A stretch of DNA of 64,000 nucleotides from Fructobacillus papyriferae (GCF_018437225.1 NZ_JAAMFI010000002.1:62001-126000); one strand, 5' to 3'. Numbered from the stretch's first letter, positions 19,224-28,044 are shown. Program-made: numbers and translations. Notes: generated from the letters alone by a model not told the origin.

Positions 19224-20182
19224 TGGTTGCCTCGATGAAAAAAAACGGGGGCAACAAGTTGGAAGAGTCGGCCGTTTTTACGATGGCCGATTTTTTAAAA
19301 CGTGCAGAAGCGGCTTATCCAGATAATTGGGCGCAGTTCCAACAGGCAGTAAAAGAAGATCGTCGCTCCCACCTATATTTGCTTTCTGGGCTGGGACAAG
19401 AAGAAAAACTCGCCTTAAGCTTAGCTTTTGCTAGCCAGGTGTTAGGGGATGACGAAACGACAGAAGAACGAATTGGGCAATTCGATCATCCGGACTTAGT
19501 GACGGTCTTGCCTGAAAAGAAAGGCGCATCGATTAAGATCGCACAGATTCGAGCAATCGTACCTGAACTGACGACGACCGCACTCGAGGCGCCCGTTAAG
19601 GTCTTTATCATCGATCGGGCGGAGACGCTGACGACAGCCGCGGCTAACTCCTTGCTGAAGTTTATCGAAGAGCCCGCCGGCCCGCAGTTAATTCTTTTGC
19701 TTGCAGAAAAAAGCGAGGAGGTCTTGCCAACCATTGTCTCCCGTGCCCAAGTTGTCCATTTAAAGCCAAGTGCAGAAGTGGCCGAGAAGGCAAAAGAGGG
19801 GCTGGCTAGCTTTGAACGGGAGGTTCAACCCGCGGTCTTTAAGTGGTTTGAAAAAGTGGTTAGTCGAGACGTCTCGTCCATGGCCTATCTTCAGACGACA
19901 TTGATCAAGAACGTGTCGGAAAAAGAGCAAGAAGAAACTGTCCTGCTCTGGTTGCAACAGCTTGCACGAGATGTCTTTATGCAAAAGACAGTTTCAAACC
20001 CAACCCTCTACTTCCCGCAATTAACAGGCTTTTATCAACAAGCAGCCAAGCATTATAGCAGCCAACAGCTGCAGGCTTTAGTGGAAGAATTTTTAAGCGT
20101 TGACAAACTAAAGAAGGTTCAACTGGCCTTCCAATCAAAGTTAGAAAAACTGGCGCTTGAAAGCGCCATTTTATTGGGATAA
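19223..20182 (+). CDS. holB: DNA polymerase III subunit delta'
   Basis: A 319-residue clamp-loader subunit. The AAA+ core includes HLYLLSGLGQEEKLALSLAFA, KVFIIDRAETLTTAAANSLLKFIEEP and PTIVSRAQVV (SRC-like motif with Ala). As usual for delta', Walker A is degenerate. The Cys-rich zinc module normally found between the first helix and HPDL is absent: residues about 70-91 read ASQVLGDDETTEERIGQFDH. Loss of the same module in DnaX suggests coordinated change in the clamp loader. The start overlaps the darA stop (TAATG); ATG at 19235 is an alternative. Confidence 0.92.
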   Translation: MVASMKKNGGNKLEESAVFTMADFLKRAEAAYPDNWAQFQQAVKEDRRSHLYLLSGLGQEEKLALSLAFASQVLGDDETTEERIGQFDHPDLVTVLPEKKGASIKIAQIRAIVPELTTTALEAPVKVFIIDRAETLTTAAANSLLKFIEEPAGPQLILLLAEKSEEVLPTIVSRAQVVHLKPSAEVAEKAKEGLASFEREVQPAVFKWFEKVVSRDVSSMAYLQTTLIKNVSEKEQEETVLLWLQQLARDVFMQKTVSNPTLYFPQLTGFYQQAAKHYSSQQLQALVEEFLSVDKLKKVQLAFQSKLEKLALESAILLG

Positions 20183-20184
20183 GC

Positions 20185-21102
20185 ATGCAAAGACAACATT
20201 CTTTTACAACTCATGAAACGGGTACCTTGTATTTGGTCGGAACGCCGATTGGCAATTTGCAGGACATCTCCAATCGGGCCATTGACGTCTTATCGTCGGT
20301 TGATCTGATTGCCGCTGAAGACACGCGGCATACTCAGCTGCTCTTGAATTATTTTGAGATTAAGCAAAACAAAACCTCGCTTCACGAGCACAACTGGCAG
20401 GAAAAGGCGCCGGAATTGGTTGGCGAATTGCTAGCCGGGAAATCGGTTGCGCAAGTATCCGATGCCGGACTGCCTTCCATTTCTGACCCGGGAAAAGAAC
20501 TGGTGGCACAAGCTGTCGAAGCCGGCATTCCGGTTGTGCCGGTGCCCGGCGCCTCAGCGGGCATCACGGCCTTGATTGCTTCCGGACTGGTGCCACAGCC
20601 TTTTTACTTCCACGGTTTTTTACCACGGAAGAAACAAGAACAGTTGGCTGAATGGCAAAAGCTTTCTTGGCGGGCAGAAACGATGATCTTTTATGAAGCG
20701 CCTCATCGTTTGAAGAAGACCTTGGCTAATTTGGTCGAGGCTTTGGGGGCTGAGCGGAAAGTTGTTTTGGCTCGGGAACTCACCAAGCGCTACGAGGAAT
20801 TCTTGCGTGGAACAGCAAGCGAGGCTTTAAAGTGGGCCGAAAACTCAGAAATCCGTGGCGAATTCGTTTTGCTGGTCGAAGGACAAAGGGGTGACAACCC
20901 GGAGCTGCAGGCAGCCGAACGGGGGCAGGAAGAAGTCGAGGCCGCCCAAGTGGCCGAAAGTGATCCGATCGCTGCCGTGACCGCTTTAGTCGAATCAGGC
21001 ATGAAACCAAACGCGGCCATTAAGCAGGTCGCAAAGAAGAGCGGTCAAAGCCGCCAAGATATCTACAAACTCTACCACCACATCGAGGAAGAAAATGGCT
21101 GA
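20185..21102 (+). CDS. rsmI: 16S rRNA (cytidine-1402-2'-O)-methyltransferase
   Basis: A 305-residue tetrapyrrole-methylase-fold enzyme. Conserved motifs are LYLVGTPIGNLQDISNRA, AEDTRHTQLLL, VSDAGLPSISDPG and VPVPGASAGITALIASG. It methylates the ribose of C1402 in 16S rRNA. The C-terminal tail contains a DNA-binding-like segment (AIKQVAKKSGQSRQDIYKLY). In relatives ricT and yabA lie between holB and rsmI; neither is present here. Confidence 0.95.
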   Translation: MQRQHSFTTHETGTLYLVGTPIGNLQDISNRAIDVLSSVDLIAAEDTRHTQLLLNYFEIKQNKTSLHEHNWQEKAPELVGELLAGKSVAQVSDAGLPSISDPGKELVAQAVEAGIPVVPVPGASAGITALIASGLVPQPFYFHGFLPRKKQEQLAEWQKLSWRAETMIFYEAPHRLKKTLANLVEALGAERKVVLARELTKRYEEFLRGTASEALKWAENSEIRGEFVLLVEGQRGDNPELQAAERGQEEVEAAQVAESDPIAAVTALVESGMKPNAAIKQVAKKSGQSRQDIYKLYHHIEEENG

Positions 21103-21838
21103 TATTTACTCCATCACGCAACCAATTGAATACTACCAGGTCGATCTCACTCGGAAGCTCTCTTTAGCCATGATGCTGAATTTAGCCATTCTCTGTTCCC
21201 GTAAGCAGGGCGAACACCTGCAGGTCGGATACGCGGAAACCGATAAGCGCGGGCTGGGTTGGGTCATTTTACAATACGACGTGGTGATTAAGCGTCGGCC
21301 CGAACTAGGGGAAACCATTACGATTGAAACCAAGGCTGGTGAATGGGGCGCCTACTTTGCCAAGCGGGGCTTCTTGTTTAAGGATGAAAGTGGTGAAGTG
21401 ATCATCGATATGGATTCCCTTTGGGCCTTGATTGACCTGGAGGACCGACGGATGGTCAAGCTGCCTCTTGATTTGGTTGAACCGTACGGTGGCGAGCAGA
21501 AGAAGCGCTTAGACAAGATGGTTCGGATTCCAAAGATCAAAGATGAGACGCCTGACTTTGATAGGCCTTACCAAGTTCGTTTCCTAGACATCGATGGCAA
21601 CCGGCACGTCAACAACTCTAAGTATCTGGAGTGGATGGTTGATGTCTTGCCTCTTGATTTTTTGAAAGAGCATGAGGCGACGGCCTTTTCCATTCGCTAC
21701 GAGAACGAAGTCCACTATGGCCATCAAGTTGATTCTCAGGTCGTAATGGGGGATAATAAAACAAAACACCGCGTGAAAAACGGGGATCAGACAGCAGCCG
21801 AAGCGATCATTACTTGGGCTGCTTCAGATGAACAATAA
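21095..21838 (+). CDS. Acyl-ACP thioesterase (FatA-like)
   Basis: A 247-residue protein of the acyl-ACP thioesterase family, with two hot-dog folds. The second domain holds FLDIDGNRHVNNSKYLEWM (about 168-186), containing the Asn/His pair of the active site. It would release free fatty acids from ACP. The start overlaps the rsmI end by 8 nt, so it is probably translated from the same mRNA. The substrate chain length cannot be read from sequence. Confidence 0.88.
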   Translation: MADIYSITQPIEYYQVDLTRKLSLAMMLNLAILCSRKQGEHLQVGYAETDKRGLGWVILQYDVVIKRRPELGETITIETKAGEWGAYFAKRGFLFKDESGEVIIDMDSLWALIDLEDRRMVKLPLDLVEPYGGEQKKRLDKMVRIPKIKDETPDFDRPYQVRFLDIDGNRHVNNSKYLEWMVDVLPLDFLKEHEATAFSIRYENEVHYGHQVDSQVVMGDNKTKHRVKNGDQTAAEAIITWAASDEQ

Positions 21839-21851
21839 GTGAGGATGCAAC

Positions 21852-22847
21852 ATGTCAGTATTAGTATTGGGTGGTGCCGGCTACATCGGTTCCCACATGG
21901 TTCGTCAGCTCTTGGCAGATGGGCAAGACGTTGTCGTTGTCGATAATTTGGTCAAGGGCCACCGGGCAGCGGTTGCCCCAGAAGCCAAGTTCTACGAAGT
22001 GGATATTCGTGACAAGAAGGCCTTGTCCGAAGTTTTTGAAAAAGAGGCTATCGAAGCCGTCGTGCACTTTGCCGCCTTTTCGATCGTGCCTGAATCTGTT
22101 GCTGAACCGTTGAAGTACTTCGACAACAACACGGCCGGCATGGTGACGTTGCTCGAAGTGATGAAGGAACACGACGTCAAGAAGATCGTCTTCTCATCAA
22201 CGGCGGCTACTTACGGGAACCCTGTCAACATTCCAATCAAGGAAACGGACCCCCAAAATCCCATCAACCCTTACGGTGAATCCAAGTTGATGATGGAAAA
22301 GATGATGGCCTGGGCGGATTCAGCTTACGACATCAAATGGGTTGCTTTGCGTTACTTCAACGTGGCCGGTGCCATGCCAGACGGTTCAATCGGTGAAGAT
22401 CACGGACCCGAAACACACTTGGTGCCAATTATCTTGCAAGCCGCATCTGGTAAGCGCGATTACATCGAAATGTTCGGGGATGACTACAACACGCCTGACG
22501 GTTTCAACGTTCGTGACTACGTCCACGTTGTTGATCTGGCCGATGCCCACCTTTTGGCATTGGACTACTTGAAAAACGGTAATCCATCGGCGCAGTTCAA
22601 CCTTGGTTCAGCGACTGGCTTCTCCGTTAAGGAAATGGTCGAAGCGGCCCGCAAGGCCACTGGTGTCGACATCACGGCCAAAGTTGGCCCACGTCGTGCC
22701 GGTGATCCCGACATCTTGGTTGCCGACTCAACAGCTGCCCGTGAGACCCTTGGCTGGGCACCAAAGTACGATAACGTCGAAGACATTATCCGTACGGCCT
22801 GGAACTGGGTTGAAAAGCACCCAAACGGGTATGACGATAAGAAATAA
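21852..22847 (+). CDS. galE: UDP-glucose 4-epimerase
   Basis: A 331-residue short-chain dehydrogenase family epimerase. The NAD-binding motif is GGAGYIGS (7-14), catalytic SSTAATYG and YGESK supply the Ser and Tyr-x-x-x-Lys, and [16 protein letters not shown] is conserved. It interconverts UDP-glucose and UDP-galactose for galactose use or wall polysaccharide. No galKT genes are adjacent, suggesting a role in sugar-nucleotide supply. A terminator follows. Confidence 0.95.
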   Translation: MSVLVLGGAGYIGSHMVRQLLADGQDVVVVDNLVKGHRAAVAPEAKFYEVDIRDKKALSEVFEKEAIEAVVHFAAFSIVPESVAEPLKYFDNNTAGMVTLLEVMKEHDVKKIVFSSTAATYGNPVNIPIKETDPQNPINPYGESKLMMEKMMAWADSAYDIKWVALRYFNVAGAMPDGSIGEDHGPETHLVPIILQAASGKRDYIEMFGDDYNTPDGFNVRDYVHVVDLADAHLLALDYLKNGNPSAQFNLGSATGFSVKEMVEAARKATGVDITAKVGPRRAGDPDILVADSTAARETLGWAPKYDNVEDIIRTAWNWVEKHPNGYDDKK

Positions 22848-22860
22848 ACAGCAAGTAAAA

Positions 22861-22888
22861 AAGCCAGCGCTCGGGTTGGCTTTTTTTG
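22861..22888 (+). terminator. Intrinsic terminator after galE
   Basis: AAGCCAGC pairs with GGTTGGCTT, followed by seven T. Confidence 0.8.
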
Positions 22889-23033
22889 TTTGGCAGCAAC
22901 TCTTTGGGAGCCAACGGGCTATTCTTTTGCTCTTTTCCCGGTGTAATAGACCAAATGCGCTAAAGAATCCTTTTACTCTGTTAATAGCGATCTTTCGGAC
23001 TAGACCATTTAGTCAAATTGGCCGATTCGGCTA

Positions 23034-23062
23034 TTGTTTGACCAAAGGAAAGCCCGTACAAT
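23034..23062 (+). promoter_or_regulatory. Promoter of the ROK kinase gene
   Basis: TTGTTT (23034-23039), 17-bp spacer, TACAAT (23057-23062). Confidence 0.6.
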
Positions 23063-23095
23063 AGAAATGCAAGAACGAGAAGAAAGGGCGTCTTT

Positions 23096-23971
23096 ATGTC
23101 ATTAATCGGCGCAATTGAAGCTGGTGGCACCAAGTTTATCTTAGCCGTCAGCGATGAAGATTTTAATATTCTTGATCGAAAGGTCCTGAACACAACGGAT
23201 GGTCCGTCAACGTTGGCCCAAGTGACGGCTTATTTCGATGGCTTTCCTGACGTCGCAGCGATTGGGGTGGCGGCCTTTGGTCCGATTGATCTGAATCCAC
23301 AGTCACCCACCTACGGCTTTGTCTTGGACACGCCAAAGCCTGGTTGGGCCAACTTTGATTTCTTAGGTTACTTGAAGAACTGGCGCGACATTCCCTATTA
23401 TTGGACGACGGATGTGAACGGTTCGGCCTGGGCCGAATACCGTCACGGGGCGAACTCCGAAGTGGCCTCCTTACTTTATTTGACGGTTGGTACTGGTGTT
23501 GGCGCGGGGATTATTGTCAACGGCCAATTGCTTTCAGGCTTTGGCCATCCTGAAGCGGGGCACATGATGGTCCAAAAGAATCCAAGGGATCGCTACGAAG
23601 GACATTGTCCTTTCCACCATGATCGCTGTCTGGAGGGGGTGGCTTCCGGGCCTGCTATGGAAGACCGCTGGGGAATGTCTGCCAAAGAATTGAAAGACGA
23701 CCACGAAGCCTGGATGATCGAAGCTGATTACCTGGCGCAAGCAGCGATGACCTATACGACGATTTTGCGTCCTGACCGGATTGTTTTTGGTGGTGGGGTC
23801 AGCCACCGCGATGTGCTGCTGCCATTGGTTCGCCAGCGCTTTGCTGAATTAATGAATGGTTACTTGGCAACGCCGGTATTAGATGATTATCTTGTGCCGG
23901 TTGCAAACGGCGATGATGCCGGCATTTTGGGTTGTTTTTATTTAGCCAAATCAGCGATGACACGCGCCTAA
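23096..23971 (+). CDS. ROK-family fructokinase
   Basis: A 291-residue sugar kinase of the ROK family. The ATP motif is GAIEAGGTKFILAV at the N-terminus, the catalytic Asp is in YYWTTDVNGSAWAE, and the zinc motif GHPEAGHM ... GHCPFHHDRCLEGVASG is complete. This arrangement is that of bacterial fructokinases (ScrK/YdhR type), making fructose 6-phosphate. It has its own promoter. Confidence 0.88.
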   Translation: MSLIGAIEAGGTKFILAVSDEDFNILDRKVLNTTDGPSTLAQVTAYFDGFPDVAAIGVAAFGPIDLNPQSPTYGFVLDTPKPGWANFDFLGYLKNWRDIPYYWTTDVNGSAWAEYRHGANSEVASLLYLTVGTGVGAGIIVNGQLLSGFGHPEAGHMMVQKNPRDRYEGHCPFHHDRCLEGVASGPAMEDRWGMSAKELKDDHEAWMIEADYLAQAAMTYTTILRPDRIVFGGGVSHRDVLLPLVRQRFAELMNGYLATPVLDDYLVPVANGDDAGILGCFYLAKSAMTRA

Positions 23972-24048
23972 GCATCCGGGCCATTGAACTAAGCGACCGA
24001 GTGTTGGACTTCTTTGTTGCAAGTGCTTTATTTTTGAACGAAAAGTTC

Positions 24049-24077
24049 TTGCCAGCCGCTTCAAGCTATGGTATGAT
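24049..24077 (+). promoter_or_regulatory. Promoter of tRNA-Lys
   Basis: TTGCCA (24049-24054), 17-bp spacer, TATGAT (24072-24077). Confidence 0.75.
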
Positions 24078-24100
24078 ATCTTTTGTTGATGAGACATCAT

Positions 24101-24173
24101 GGTCAGTTAGCTCAGTTGGTAGAGCAACGGACTCTTAATCCGTGGGTCCAGGGTTCGAGCCCCTGACTGACCA
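24101..24173 (+). tRNA. tRNA-Lys (anticodon CTT)
   Basis: Acceptor stem GGTCAGT/ACTGACC with discriminator A, D arm TAGCTCAGTTGGTAGAGCA, anticodon loop CTCTTAA and T arm GGGTTCGAGCCCC. CCA is not encoded. Confidence 0.97.
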
Positions 24174-24178
24174 TCTTA

Positions 24179-24204
24179 GGACCGGCCTTGCCGGTCTTTT
24201 TTTT
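24179..24204 (+). terminator. Terminator after tRNA-Lys
   Basis: GACCGG-CCTTG-CCGGTC hairpin followed by eight T. Confidence 0.85.
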
Positions 24205-24221
24205 GTATATAGGAGGATAAA

Positions 24222-24992
24222 ATGTCTAAGAAAAAGTTCTTGGCTATTTTACTTAGCCTTGTCGTACTGGCCGCTGTCGTCAGTGCTGGTGTTTACTGGC
24301 AGACGGGCCGTTCGACTGAGCAAGAACGCAGTCAGAAGAGTGACTCGTCGAAAAGCGACCAAAGCGTGCGGTTGACGAATCTGCCAAAGGGCGTGAAGTC
24401 TACCGATTGGGATTTGATTTTAGTCAACAAATGGCACAAAAAAGATTCTGAAATTAACTTTGATAAGGCCACAGTTTCCGGCGTGACGGTTGATCAACGA
24501 ATCAAGCAGGCCGTCTTAGACTTTCAGTCTGGGGCACGGGCAGCGGGCTACCAAACCAATCTGATTTCGGGCTACCGTTCGATCCAGTACCAAAAGGAAG
24601 TCTTTGCTGGTGTGAAAAAGAATAACCTGGCCGAAGGGATGAACGATGCGGCTGCTGAAAAGGCGACTGCGGCCGTTGTCCAGTATCCCGGTTCTTCCGA
24701 ACACCAAACCGGTTTGGCTATCGATATGGCTGGTTCTGATGCTTTCGAACGGTACCCAAGCTTGGAAGCCAACATGGATCAGTTCGACTCGCAGAAGTGG
24801 TTGATTGATCACGCCGCCGATTATGGTTTCGTCCTTCGTTACCCAAAGGAAAAGGAACAAATGAAGCAAACGGGTATCGATTACGAATCATGGCACTTCC
24901 GTTACGTTGGTGTTGCTAACGCCAAGTACATGAAGGCCCATAATTTGACGCTCGAAGCCTACGTGAAGGGCTTGCAAGAGGCAGGCCGCTAA
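24222..24992 (+). CDS. D-alanyl-D-alanine carboxypeptidase family protein (LdcB/VanY-like)
   Basis: A 256-residue membrane-anchored peptidase of the VanY/LdcB family. An N-terminal hydrophobic segment (about 5-25) is followed by a Ser/Lys-rich linker and the metallopeptidase domain. The zinc motifs are visible: SSEHQTGLAIDM (His and Asp ligands) and WHFRYVG (His ligand). Such enzymes trim stem peptides of peptidoglycan. The N-terminus lacks a lipobox Cys, so it is a signal anchor or cleaved signal. Flanked by terminators, it is a single-gene unit. Confidence 0.88.
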   Translation: MSKKKFLAILLSLVVLAAVVSAGVYWQTGRSTEQERSQKSDSSKSDQSVRLTNLPKGVKSTDWDLILVNKWHKKDSEINFDKATVSGVTVDQRIKQAVLDFQSGARAAGYQTNLISGYRSIQYQKEVFAGVKKNNLAEGMNDAAAEKATAAVVQYPGSSEHQTGLAIDMAGSDAFERYPSLEANMDQFDSQKWLIDHAADYGFVLRYPKEKEQMKQTGIDYESWHFRYVGVANAKYMKAHNLTLEAYVKGLQEAGR

Positions 24993-25000
24993 TCGATAAA

Positions 25001-25027
25001 AGCAGGACAAGATGTCCTGCTTTTTTT
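25001..25027 (+). terminator. Terminator after the carboxypeptidase gene
   Basis: AGCAGGACA pairs with TGTCCTGCT, followed by seven T. Confidence 0.85.
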
Positions 25028-25270
25028 ATTTTGTTATGGCTTTGTAAAAGTCAAGAGTGGGGAATGATGGATTCTCGACTAGACCAATTAAAGAATGCAT
25101 GTTCGGTTGTTTTGGGGTAAAATCTATGCATTGGGACTTTTGAAAATGACCCGTTCGTCTTTTTTATTCTGCTTTAACATTGGTTTAACCTAAGAATCGG
25201 CTTTCTCGAGTAAGAACTTAGCAAAAAACCGAAGAATAAAAGGCGAAAAGTGACCGAACAAATGTACTTA

Positions 25271-25491
25271 TCACCAGCTGTGGATAACCTTGTGGATAAA
25301 ATGGGTATTTCGGGGATAAAGCCGCTATTTAAGCCCTTTTTGACTTTTGAAAAGTCTGGGCCAAAAGAATGGTGAAAACCCACCGTTTTGTGGATAACTA
25401 TAGTAAAATGCGGTCATAAGCGGACTTTTTTGTCAAAAAAGAGGGGATAACTGTGGATAAGTCGGTGGATAAGTGTTCTTTTCGGGGATAA
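25271..25491 (+). other. DnaA-box cluster (origin-like or DnaA-binding site)
   Basis: The 503-bp gene-free stretch 25027-25529 holds four perfect TGTGGATAA boxes (25279, 25291, 25389, 25452). It also holds four one- or two-mismatch copies (CGGGGATAA at 25311, AGGGGATAA at 25442, GGTGGATAA at 25464, CGGGGATAA at 25483). All point the same way. DnaA recognises TTATCCACA, the reverse complement. No clear AT-rich unwinding element or dnaA gene is nearby. It could be an origin part or a DnaA-titration/regulatory cluster. Confidence 0.75.
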
Positions 25492-25529
25492 CTTCTTGAC
25501 TTAGACCAAAAAGAAAGGCTGAAATTTAA

Positions 25530-26009
25530 ATGAAAATAAAAGTTGTAACAGTTGGTAAATTAAAGGAAAAATACCTGAAAGACGGTATCGCGGAGTACGC
25601 AAAGCGCCTGCAACGCTTTGCCAAAGTCGAACTAGTCGAACTGGCCGATGAAAAGACGCCGGAAAAGGCTTCAGAAGCTGAAAATCAAGCCATCATGGCA
25701 AAAGAAGGCGCGCGTATCTGGACTAAGATTGGGGAAAGGGATTATGTTGTCGTTTTGGCGATCGAAGGAAAACAGCTGCCATCCGAAAAGTTATCCAAGA
25801 CTTTAGAGCAGGCTAAGTTGTCTGGCCATGGCACACTGACCTTTGTCATCGGTGGGTCACTTGGTTTAACCGATCAGATCAAAAAACGGGCGGACTTACT
25901 TCTGTCTTTTGGTTTGCTAACTTTGCCACACCAGCTGATGCGCTTGGTTTTGATGGAACAAATTTATCGGGCCCAAATGATTGCGGTCGGGTCGCCTTAC
26001 CACAAATAA
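25530..26009 (+). CDS. rlmH: 23S rRNA (pseudouridine-1915-N3)-methyltransferase RlmH
   Basis: A 159-residue SPOUT methyltransferase, matching the family length. Typical motifs are [28 protein letters not shown] and the C-terminal [20 protein letters not shown]...PYHK knot. It methylates pseudouridine 1915 in helix 69. rlmH (orfX in staphylococci) often lies near the replication origin, which is relevant to the DnaA boxes just upstream. Those boxes run to within 40 bp of the start codon. Confidence 0.96.
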   Translation: MKIKVVTVGKLKEKYLKDGIAEYAKRLQRFAKVELVELADEKTPEKASEAENQAIMAKEGARIWTKIGERDYVVVLAIEGKQLPSEKLSKTLEQAKLSGHGTLTFVIGGSLGLTDQIKKRADLLLSFGLLTLPHQLMRLVLMEQIYRAQMIAVGSPYHK

Positions 26010-26012
26010 AAA

Positions 26013-26034
26013 AACCAGACGTTTTTGTCTGGTT
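26013..26034 (-). terminator. Terminator of nnrE
   Basis: Read on the minus strand: AACCAGAC-AAAAAC-GTCTGGTT followed by six T, just after the nnrE stop. It may also stop rlmH transcripts. Confidence 0.75.
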
Positions 26035-26043
26035 GAAGTAAAT

Positions 26044-26691
26044 TTATTGAATGGAAAAGGTGAAATCCGTTGGGGTGATCAGACCGATGTTTTGGGTCAT
26101 CACTCGGCCAGCCATCTTTTTACCTTGCCCCCGGGCGCAACCGGCTTTTTCAAAGCCAAAGGCGATCGTGGCCTTCGCATTCAAAGCAGCGCCACGAACT
26201 TCCCCAGTGTCAGCATCAATTCCGGTCGGTAGATCCAAGGCCACCACGGTGTTGTCGATGTGGTTGGCGGCTTTGACCATCTTTTGTAAACCTTCGGGTA
26301 GGTCTTTGTTCAAACCAGCCCCGAAAATGGCATCGACAATCAGCGAGGGTTCTTTGAAATCCGATTTTTCAGAACGGCTTACGCCAGCAGCGTTGGCGGC
26401 TTTCAGCTGGTTCAAGACGGCTTGATTGGCCCGCTTCAAATTGCCAACAAACTGTAAAGTGACCGGAATATGTGCTTGATGCAGTAAACGGGCCAAGGCG
26501 ATACCATCGGCGCCGTTGCCACCAAGGCCTGCCAAGACAAGGACTTTTGACAGGTCAAAGTGTCCCGCCGCCAAGACATTCAACGCAGCCATGGCGGCGC
26601 GTTCTGTCAAGACTTCAGCTGACAAAGCACCGTCTGTTATGGTGTAGGCCTCGATGGCCCGAATTTCATCGCCCGTTACGAGTTGTGTCAT
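26044..26691 (-). CDS. nnrE: NAD(P)H-hydrate epimerase
   Basis: A 215-residue YjeF N-terminal domain protein that repairs the R-form of NAD(P)H hydrate. Motifs include VLVLAGLGGNGADGIALARLL, LIVDAIFGAGL and VALDLPTGIDADTGEV. The partner dehydratase (NnrD) domain is not fused and not in the window. ATG at 26691 with AAGGTGG upstream is preferred over GTG at 26700. Other NAD-linked genes here are pnuC and a sirtuin. Confidence 0.93.
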   Translation of the reverse strand: MTQLVTGDEIRAIEAYTITDGALSAEVLTERAAMAALNVLAAGHFDLSKVLVLAGLGGNGADGIALARLLHQAHIPVTLQFVGNLKRANQAVLNQLKAANAAGVSRSEKSDFKEPSLIVDAIFGAGLNKDLPEGLQKMVKAANHIDNTVVALDLPTGIDADTGEVRGAALNAKATIAFGFEKAGCARGQGKKMAGRVMTQNIGLITPTDFTFSIQ

Positions 26692-26767
26692 GTTATCCAC
26701 CTTAGTATAATAGTTATAGTTATTATAGTATAGAAGCCAAAAAATAACAGGAAAAAGGAGGGGGATA

Positions 26768-27097
26768 ATGGATAATCTGGAAGTTGCAGATGACTATCAA
26801 CAAGTACAAGACCAACTGGCCATTTTGAATGCTCGTGGTGAAGACGTGACCGAGGATCAGTTGATCAAGCGCACCTTAAAGCGTGGCCTTGAAGAAATTC
26901 TCGACTACCGGATGGACGGGACTTACTACAGGGTTGCTTGGGATGAGGCGGGCAACCTGAGCTTAACCGATGTATACGGAAATAAAGCCGGCGTGATTAC
27001 CCCCATCAAGAATTCGTTAATCGAGGATTTTAAAGCAGACGATCAGGGCGTCTGGGATCACTTTAACCTGGCGATCATGAAATCGATCGCCCGCTAA
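26768..27097 (+). CDS. Conserved small protein of unknown function
   Basis: A 109-residue soluble acidic protein (MDNLEVADDYQQVQDQLAIL...). It has an N-terminal helical part, then a predicted beta segment (TYYRVAWDEAGNLSLTDVYGNKAGVITP). I recognise no family or catalytic motif. It has a good ribosome site (AAAGGAGGGGGATA). It is divergent from nnrE; the 60-bp spacer holds overlapping AT-rich promoter elements and an inverted repeat, TATAATA (26706-26712)/TATTATA (26721-26727). Confidence 0.7.
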   Translation: MDNLEVADDYQQVQDQLAILNARGEDVTEDQLIKRTLKRGLEEILDYRMDGTYYRVAWDEAGNLSLTDVYGNKAGVITPIKNSLIEDFKADDQGVWDHFNLAIMKSIAR

Positions 27098-27134
27098 ACT
27101 AAGATGAACTGGCTGGTCAAAGTCAGCGCCGTCC

Positions 27135-27163
27135 TTGTCGGCAAGCGGATAATCTGGTATAGT
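27135..27163 (+). promoter_or_regulatory. Promoter of tRNA-Ser
   Basis: TTGTCG (27135-27140), 17-bp spacer, TATAGT (27158-27163). Confidence 0.7.
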
Positions 27164-27176
27164 ATTATCTGTTATT

Positions 27177-27264
27177 GGAGAAGTACTCAAGAGGCTGAAG
27201 AGGCGCCCTTGCTAAGGGTGTAGACGTGTTAAAGCGTGCGAGGGTTCGAATCCCTTCTTCTCCA
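27177..27264 (+). tRNA. tRNA-Ser (anticodon GCT)
   Basis: Acceptor stem GGAGAAG/CTTCTCC, anticodon loop TTGCTAA, long variable arm (TGTAGACGTGTTAAAGCGTGC) and T arm GAGGGTTCGAATCCCTT. The long variable arm confirms class II. CCA is not encoded. Confidence 0.96.
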
Positions 27265-27273
27265 CTACAAAGA

Positions 27274-27305
27274 AAAACGCACAACCTGTGTTGTGCGTTT
27301 TTTTA
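27274..27305 (+). terminator. Terminator after tRNA-Ser
   Basis: AAACGCACAA pairs with TTGTGCGTTT, followed by more T. Confidence 0.85.
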
Positions 27306-27492
27306 GTACGGTTGAAACTGTTTCCGATTGGCATTATTTTTTTTGGCGACCTGGATTCGCTGGCCGGGGGTGTTTCTTTGACAAGGATAACAAAAGGGTC
27401 CGCACCTTTCAGTCGACTGCCACCTCTACCCCGCCCCCTCTTAAAAAAGAGTACAATGGACTTAACTGGTTAGAGAAAGGAAGTGTTGTACG

Positions 27493-28044
27493 ATGAAAGT
27501 TGCCATTTTAGTCGGGTCGAATCGGCGGTATTCGGTGTCTCGAAAGGTTGCCCATTGGTTGGCGCCCATCTTACAAATGAAGGGCCTTGATGCTGAAGTT
27601 CTTGATTTGGCTGAGATTAATTTGCCTTGGTTAGATGAACCGGAATTGCCGGCCTTGGGGATGTATCAGGTTGAAGCAACTAAGACTTGGTCTTCCATGA
27701 TCCAAGAGTTCGATGCGCTGGTGATTGTCTTTCCGCAGTATAACTGGGGCTACCCAGCCGTTTTGAAAAATGCCTTGGATACGCTTTATCAGGAATGGCA
27801 GGGGATGCCAGTGGCCACCGTTGCGATTGGCTCACATGGTGGCTTTCAAGGTGAACTTGCCCTGTCATTAGTCCTTCAGGGCTTGAAAATGAAGCGACTT
27901 TCCGTCAATTTGAAATTGACAATGAAGCCAGATGAGATTAGCCGTGAAGCAGAAAAAGCAGCGACGGCCGCGTTCTTGGCACCTTATTTGGATCAGGTCG
28001 ATCTGTTGGCTCGTGATTTGAAAGCAGAAGGAGGAGTGGAGTGA
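27493..28044 (+). CDS. NADPH-dependent FMN reductase family protein
   Basis: A 183-residue flavodoxin-fold oxidoreductase. The phosphate loop is ILVGSNRRYSVSRKVA, and PQYNWGYPAVLKNALD with IGSHGGFQG are the flavin-contacting loops of the NADPH-dependent FMN reductase/azoreductase group. The physiological substrate is unknown. Its stop overlaps the start of the next gene (TGATG). Confidence 0.88.
   Translation: MKVAILVGSNRRYSVSRKVAHWLAPILQMKGLDAEVLDLAEINLPWLDEPELPALGMYQVEATKTWSSMIQEFDALVIVFPQYNWGYPAVLKNALDTLYQEWQGMPVATVAIGSHGGFQGELALSLVLQGLKMKRLSVNLKLTMKPDEISREAEKAATAAFLAPYLDQVDLLARDLKAEGGVE

Noticed and set aside
26693-26701. Reverse DnaA-like box upstream of nnrE
   Set aside because: It is the nnrE Shine-Dalgarno plus spacer read on the other strand; a single imperfect copy.
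27236-27496. Open frames over tRNA-Ser and its terminator
   Set aside because: They overlap a tRNA and terminator and have no ribosome site.
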